DNA of 17,575 bases from positions 1 through 17,575 of the forward strand of contig JAUPLX010000040.1 of NCBI GenBank assembly GCA_030836665.1, read 5' to 3'. The notes below the pieces were generated by a model. It did not search any database. It had not been told where the DNA came from and saw only the letters and a program-made list of their open reading frames with translations. This DNA comes from Patescibacteria group bacterium (GTDB taxonomy: Bacteria; Patescibacteriota; Gracilibacteria; BD1-5; UBA2023). The position numbers and the translations under genes are program-made. Shown here piece by piece: positions 15,028 to 17,575 of the stretch (positions are counted from its first letter, which is position 1; every line of letters starts with the position of its first letter).

Positions 15028-15038
15028 GGGGAAGGGCG
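15007..15038 (-). terminator. Terminator after rplY-thioredoxin-like operon
   Basis: Perfect 11-bp stem CGCCCTTCCCC / GGGGAAGGGCG with a 10-nt loop. On the minus strand it is followed by TATAATTTTT, giving the T-rich tract. It lies 17 nt past the stop at 15055. Confidence 0.75.
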
Positions 15039-15054
15039 TGTGGTTCTTTACGAA

Positions 15055-15390
15055 TTAGTGGGACGAGCAGGTTCCGCATCCGCCTGATCCGCAGGAATCG
15101 GTAGAACATCCGCCTTCGCTTTCGGCGCCGCCGAAAATGGAAGCGAACATGGAAGAGAGTTCGGCCTGATCGGGAACCGTACCTTCGAAGATCATATCTT
15201 TGAATTCGATGGATTCCTCTTCGATGCAGAGGGCCGGATTGGCGGAAATTCCGAGTTCGGCCTTATAGGCGGCATCATCGGTGGACTCCACTTTGACGAA
15301 GTCGGAAAGTCCGAGCCCTCCGAGAGCGGAAGACACGGACTTTTCGAGATTTTCGAGTTCCTGGCCGGAACCTACGAGTTTGACGAGCAT
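15055..15390 (-). CDS. Thioredoxin-fold protein lacking CXXC, with a C-terminal four-cysteine tail
   Basis: 111 aa. Residues 1-82 follow the pattern of small redox-active-disulphide / MTH895-like thioredoxin-fold proteins: a first strand MLVKLVGSG, helix ENLEKSVSSALGGLGL, ISANPALCI with the cis-Pro (Pro52), then a strand and EGTVPDQAELSSMF. The place where the CXXC would be reads GSGQELEN, so the usual active site is missing. Instead there is Cys55 beside the cis-Pro and a Gly/Ser-rich tail with Cys95, Cys100, Cys105 and Cys108 and a terminal His (CX4CX4CX2C, ending CSSH). The tail could bind a metal or carry the redox function. It lies 8 nt after rplY and is probably cotranscribed; it ends in TAA. 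Confidence 0.7.
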   Translation of the reverse strand: MLVKLVGSGQELENLEKSVSSALGGLGLSDFVKVESTDDAAYKAELGISANPALCIEEESIEFKDMIFEGTVPDQAELSSMFASIFGGAESEGGCSTDSCGSGGCGTCSSH

Positions 15391-15398
15391 ACGGGAAA

Positions 15399-16043
15399 CT
15401 AAGCGGCGTCGGCAGCGGTCGCGGAAGCGGCTGCGGTGGATGCTGCGGAAGCGGCTGCTGCCGCGGCCTCTTCTTCTTCGGCATCGCGGTTCGGCTTCGG
15501 AGCGTGGGCCGAAACGATGGCATCGGTAGCCGGAGTGATGAACTCAAGCTTCGGGTAATTAGCCATGATATCGGAAACGTGGACGACGTCACCGATGTGA
15601 ACGAGCGCTTCGATGCTGACTTCGATGGAGTCCACGAGGTTTGCCGGAAGGACCTTGACGTCGATCTGGTGGAGATTGGTTTCGATGAGGGCGCCTTCGA
15701 GCTGGGCCTGGGACTTTCCGACGATGGAAACCGGAATGGCGACGTGGATCTTTTCCTTCGCGCTTACGGCGAAGAAGTCGATGTGGAGGAAATCTCCGGT
15801 AACCGGGTGCTTCTGAACTTCGTGGGCGAGCACGCTGTGCTTCTTCCCGTCGATCGAAAGTTCGATGAGGTGGGTCTTTCCGGCCTTACGGAAAAGGCGG
15901 AGGAAATCGGAAGTGCCGACGGATACGTGGACCGGAGCGAGATTGTGGCCGTAAACGACTGCCGGAACCAACTTGTTGGTACGGAGTTCGGAAGTCTTCA
16001 CGGTGAGGTCGCGGGTCACTGCGGAGAGAGTGAGTTTTTCCAT
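15399..16043 (-). CDS. rplY: Ribosomal protein bL25, CTC-type
   Basis: bL25 binds 5S rRNA in the large subunit. The 214-aa product has the N-terminal 5S-binding domain (residues 1-95, with LVPAVVYGHN, HLIELSIDGKKHSVLAHEVQ and VTGDFLHIDFFAV) and the C-terminal TL5/CTC beta domain (about 96-185, with VKVLPANLVDSIEVSIEAL and LEFITPATDAIVSA). A Glu then Ala-rich low-complexity tail (about 190-214) is an added extension. The ATG at 16043 opens the homology directly (MEKLTLSAVTRD). It is the first gene of a two-gene unit with the thioredoxin-like gene and ends in TAG. Confidence 0.95.
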   Translation of the reverse strand: MEKLTLSAVTRDLTVKTSELRTNKLVPAVVYGHNLAPVHVSVGTSDFLRLFRKAGKTHLIELSIDGKKHSVLAHEVQKHPVTGDFLHIDFFAVSAKEKIHVAIPVSIVGKSQAQLEGALIETNLHQIDVKVLPANLVDSIEVSIEALVHIGDVVHVSDIMANYPKLEFITPATDAIVSAHAPKPNRDAEEEEAAAAAASAASTAAASATAADAA

Positions 16044-16085
16044 TTGTGCTAAAAAAAACGACGACTAAAAAATGTGGACCGACGG

Positions 16086-16114
16086 ATTATATGGGAAGTA
16101 CCGAGGTATGCAAA
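16086..16114 (-). promoter_or_regulatory. rplY promoter
   Basis: On the minus strand TTTGCA (16114-16109) and TATAAT (16091-16086) with a 17-nt spacer, between the upstream regulator gene's stop (16121) and the rplY ATG (16043). The leader is about 36 nt. Confidence 0.55.
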
Positions 16115-16120
16115 TCGGTT

Positions 16121-16768
16121 TTAGGAGACTGGCGGCAACGGCGGCAGGCGACCTTCCGCGATAGCCCTTTCGGCGAGGAGCTCGCGGACGCCGATCTTGT
16201 CCCGAAGGAACTTGATGTCCTTCTGCCCGAGAATGGAGAGGATGAGTTTGTCGTTGTATTCGAGACGGGATTCGAAATCCTCCTGGCTCATGACGGCATA
16301 CTTGATCTTCCGTCCGAAAAACGCCTTCTCAAGAAAGTTGTTGAATTCGATGCGGTCGAGTTCACCGAGTACGAACACGTCGACGATGCGGTTGGACGGA
16401 GCGGCGAGCAAATCCTTCAATCCTTCGGAAACGGTGACGAGCGAGATGTTTTTGCGCCCCTTGAAGAATTCTTCGATCGGTCCGATGGGGTCGTAAGTCT
16501 TCAGGAAGATGTCGGAAATTTCGTGAAAAATCGGACAGTGCTTGTCGAGGTAGTAGAACTTCTTTTTATTCTCCTCGCGCGAACGGAGGATTCCGAGATC
16601 CTCGAGATTGATGAGTTCGCGGCGAACCGAGTTGATCTGTTCGTCGAGATCGCGGCAAAGTTCGCGAATGAAAAACCCCGCCTTGGAATTGCCCGAGACG
16701 TTCTCGATTACGAATTTTTCGAGAATCTTCGTGCGCGATTTCGATCCGAACAGTTTGGAGAGGTTCAT
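16121..16768 (-). CDS. Winged-helix regulator with nucleotidyltransferase-like domain, 215 aa
   Basis: The N-terminus (1-75) is a winged helix-turn-helix of the ArsR-like kind: KLFGSKSRTKILEKFV, then FFIRELCRDLDEQINSVRRELINLEDLGIL and a wing REENKKKFYYL. Residues about 95-150 resemble the core of minimal nucleotidyltransferase-like domains (ISLVTVSEGLKDLL, RIVDVFVLGELDRIEFNNFLEKA). The C-terminus is a helical segment (KFLRDKIGVRELLAERAI). This fusion type is known in Candidate Phyla Radiation and archaeal genomes, where its targets are undefined; whether the second domain is catalytic is unclear. It has its own promoter with a palindrome in the leader that may be an autoregulatory site. It ends in TAA. 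Confidence 0.72.
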   Translation of the reverse strand: MNLSKLFGSKSRTKILEKFVIENVSGNSKAGFFIRELCRDLDEQINSVRRELINLEDLGILRSREENKKKFYYLDKHCPIFHEISDIFLKTYDPIGPIEEFFKGRKNISLVTVSEGLKDLLAAPSNRIVDVFVLGELDRIEFNNFLEKAFFGRKIKYAVMSQEDFESRLEYNDKLILSILGQKDIKFLRDKIGVRELLAERAIAEGRLPPLPPVS

Positions 16769-16794
16769 TATCGCCTACGTGCTTTTGAAAATGG

Positions 16795-16847
16795 CCGGCA
16801 AGTGCCGGATGACGGTTGAAATATACGTCATTTAGCAGGCGAATCAA
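16795..16847 (-). promoter_or_regulatory. Promoter and palindromic operator of the winged-helix regulator
   Basis: On the minus strand TTGATT (16847-16842) and TATATT (16825-16820) with a 16-nt spacer. Just past the expected start lies the perfect inverted repeat CCGGCA-AG-TGCCGG (16795-16808), placed where bound protein would block transcription. Confidence 0.5.
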
Positions 16848-16932
16848 CCTTTTCGCATAAAACCGTCCTCCGTTTTTTGGCTTACGGAAGGGATTATCCG
16901 AAATTCTTGAATAAATTATTTGTATTTATTGA

Positions 16933-16948
16933 AATCTACATATTGTGT
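16933..16948 (+). promoter_or_regulatory. NrdR box-like site 1
   Basis: AATCTACATATTGTGT agrees with the NrdR box ACACWATATATWGTGT at 12 positions when W is taken as A then T. It contains CTACATATTGT, repeated exactly 32 bp downstream. Confidence 0.5.
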
Positions 16949-16964
16949 CCTAAGTTCATTTCAA

Positions 16965-16980
16965 TACCTACATATTGTTG
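16965..16980 (+). promoter_or_regulatory. NrdR box-like site 2 (weak)
   Basis: TACCTACATATTGTTG matches the consensus at about nine positions. It shares the 11-mer CTACATATTGT (16968-16978) with site 1, in the same orientation, about three helical turns away. Confidence 0.35.
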
Positions 16981-17006
16981 TAATGAATCTATAAGCACAG
17001 TATATA
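16978..17006 (+). promoter_or_regulatory. nrdD promoter
   Basis: TTGTAA (16978-16983) and TATATA (17001-17006) with a 17-nt spacer; the -10 box lies inside NrdR site 3. TATACT at 17012-17017 is an alternative -10 box with a poorer -35. The leader is about 31 nt with no Shine-Dalgarno sequence. Confidence 0.5.
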
Positions 17007-17010
17007 GTGT
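16995..17010 (+). promoter_or_regulatory. NrdR box-like site 3 (best match)
   Basis: GCACAGTATATAGTGT matches the 16-bp NrdR palindrome ACACWATATATWGTGT at 14 positions. It starts 30 bp after site 2, close to the usual spacing of tandem NrdR boxes, and overlaps the predicted -10 box of nrdD. Confidence 0.65.
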
Positions 17011-17043
17011 CTATACTTATTTGTTTACGGAACCTATTCCCGT

Positions 17044-17575
17044 ATGGCAATATACAAGATTAGAAAGCGTAACGGCGCGATCGTGACGTTCGAACGGGCG
17101 AAAATAGAAAACGCCATCAAAGCGGCCATCCAGGCGGTGGGCGGACACGATTTTTCCCGCGTCGGCGAAATGACCGATAAGGTCGCCCTATTCGCCGAAG
17201 CCGCCGTGGGCGGAAGCATTCCGGACGTGGAAACCGTTCAGGACTCCGTGGAAAAGGTCCTCATCAAGGAGGGACACGACGAGGTCGCCAAAGCATACAT
17301 CCTCTACCGCGAAAAACGCACTGAGGCCCGTGCCGACCGGAGCGTCGTCGTGGAAGTCGGAAAGACGATGGACGAATACCTCGACCGCACCGACTGGCGC
17401 GTCAACGCGAACGCCAATTCCGGCTATTCGCTCGGCGGGCTCATTCTCAATACGTCCGGAAAAATCACCGCGAACTACTGGCTTTCGCACATCTATCCGG
17501 CGGAAATCGGCGAAGCCCACCGGAATGGCGACTACCATATCCACGATCTCGACATGTTTTCGGGGTACTGCGCGG
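17044..17575 (+). CDS. nrdD: NrdD, anaerobic class III ribonucleoside-triphosphate reductase (partial, 3' end beyond window)
   Basis: NrdD reduces ribonucleotides to deoxyribonucleotides under anoxia, using a glycyl radical made by the activase NrdG. The 177 codons present hold an N-terminal ATP-cone (residues 1-90: MAIYKIRKRNGAIVTFERAK, DVETVQDSVEKVLIKEGHDEVAKAYILYREKR), the allosteric site that senses ATP/dATP, followed by the start of the catalytic barrel (NANSGYSLGGLILN, ANYWLSHIYP, NGDYHIHDLDMFSGYCAG). The radical glycine and zinc-cysteine region lie outside the window. The ATG at 17044 is chosen because the ATP-cone begins there. The gene is preceded by three NrdR-like sites. No in-frame TGA is seen in the visible part. 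Confidence 0.94.
   Translation, partial: MAIYKIRKRNGAIVTFERAKIENAIKAAIQAVGGHDFSRVGEMTDKVALFAEAAVGGSIPDVETVQDSVEKVLIKEGHDEVAKAYILYREKRTEARADRSVVVEVGKTMDEYLDRTDWRVNANANSGYSLGGLILNTSGKITANYWLSHIYPAEIGEAHRNGDYHIHDLDMFSGYCA

Noticed and set aside
16936..16978. Repeats CTACATATTGT as the start of a CRISPR or iteron array
   Set aside because: Only two exact copies; they fit the NrdR-box alignment and spacing better.
16900..17040. AT-rich block as a transferred element or phage attachment site
   Set aside because: No integrase, tRNA or direct-repeat pair flanks it; the AT-richness is accounted for by the nrdD promoter and NrdR-like sites.

Overview
This window looks like a chromosomal segment from a Candidate Phyla Radiation bacterium of the Gracilibacteria / Absconditabacteria (SR1) type, in which UGA is read as glycine (genetic code 25). 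The evidence is in the sequence. Six genes contain an in-frame TGA, and removing it as a stop restores one continuous recognisable or compositionally consistent protein. The clearest case is TsaE, where the TGA (3353-3355) falls on a glycine of the Walker A motif GDL[G]AGKT. Nearly all other genes end in TAA or TAG. A standard-code gene caller would break tsaE, murA, ftsK and a channel-like protein, trim a transporter, and miss a 70-residue membrane protein. Base composition is moderate GC except for an AT-rich promoter block at about 16900-17040.

Layout. 1-3165 (minus strand): a tightly packed type IV pilus operon read right to left, pilN-like, pilO-like, pilC, then two prepilin genes, the last running off the left edge. 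3231-3705: tsaE on the plus strand from a promoter that predicts a leaderless mRNA, ending in a strong two-way terminator. 3731-6927 (minus): operon hrcA, murA, a 70-aa membrane protein, and a PrsW-family intramembrane protease. 7027-9101 (plus): three hypothetical genes, each with its own promoter; the first ends in a TGA that code 25 does not treat as a stop. 9128-11355 (minus): ftsK, with one UGA-Gly codon and an apparent one-base frameshift.

11425-13891 (plus): three membrane-protein genes, each with a good sigma-70-type promoter: an unknown four-helix protein, a LysE/CadD-like transporter, and a protein with a C-terminal two-helix channel-like domain. 13889-14045: a 157-bp nested inverted repeat holding the stop codons of two convergent genes. 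14043-16768 (minus): htpX, a thioredoxin-like protein with a cysteine tail, rplY (L25), and a winged-helix/nucleotidyltransferase-like regulator. 16933-17575 (plus): the start of nrdD (anaerobic class III ribonucleotide reductase) behind three NrdR-box-like sites.

How it fits together: mostly housekeeping functions (tRNA t6A modification, peptidoglycan precursor synthesis, chromosome segregation, heat-shock control, membrane protein quality control, DNA precursor supply) plus a type IV pilus, as expected of a small fermentative, host-associated cell. Many genes have no visible Shine-Dalgarno sequence and short or absent leaders. The most interesting points are the UGA recoding, the gene whose only nearby stop is UGA, the frameshift in ftsK, the nested palindrome, and the NrdR boxes. 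I see no phage, insertion sequence, CRISPR array, tRNA or rRNA here.
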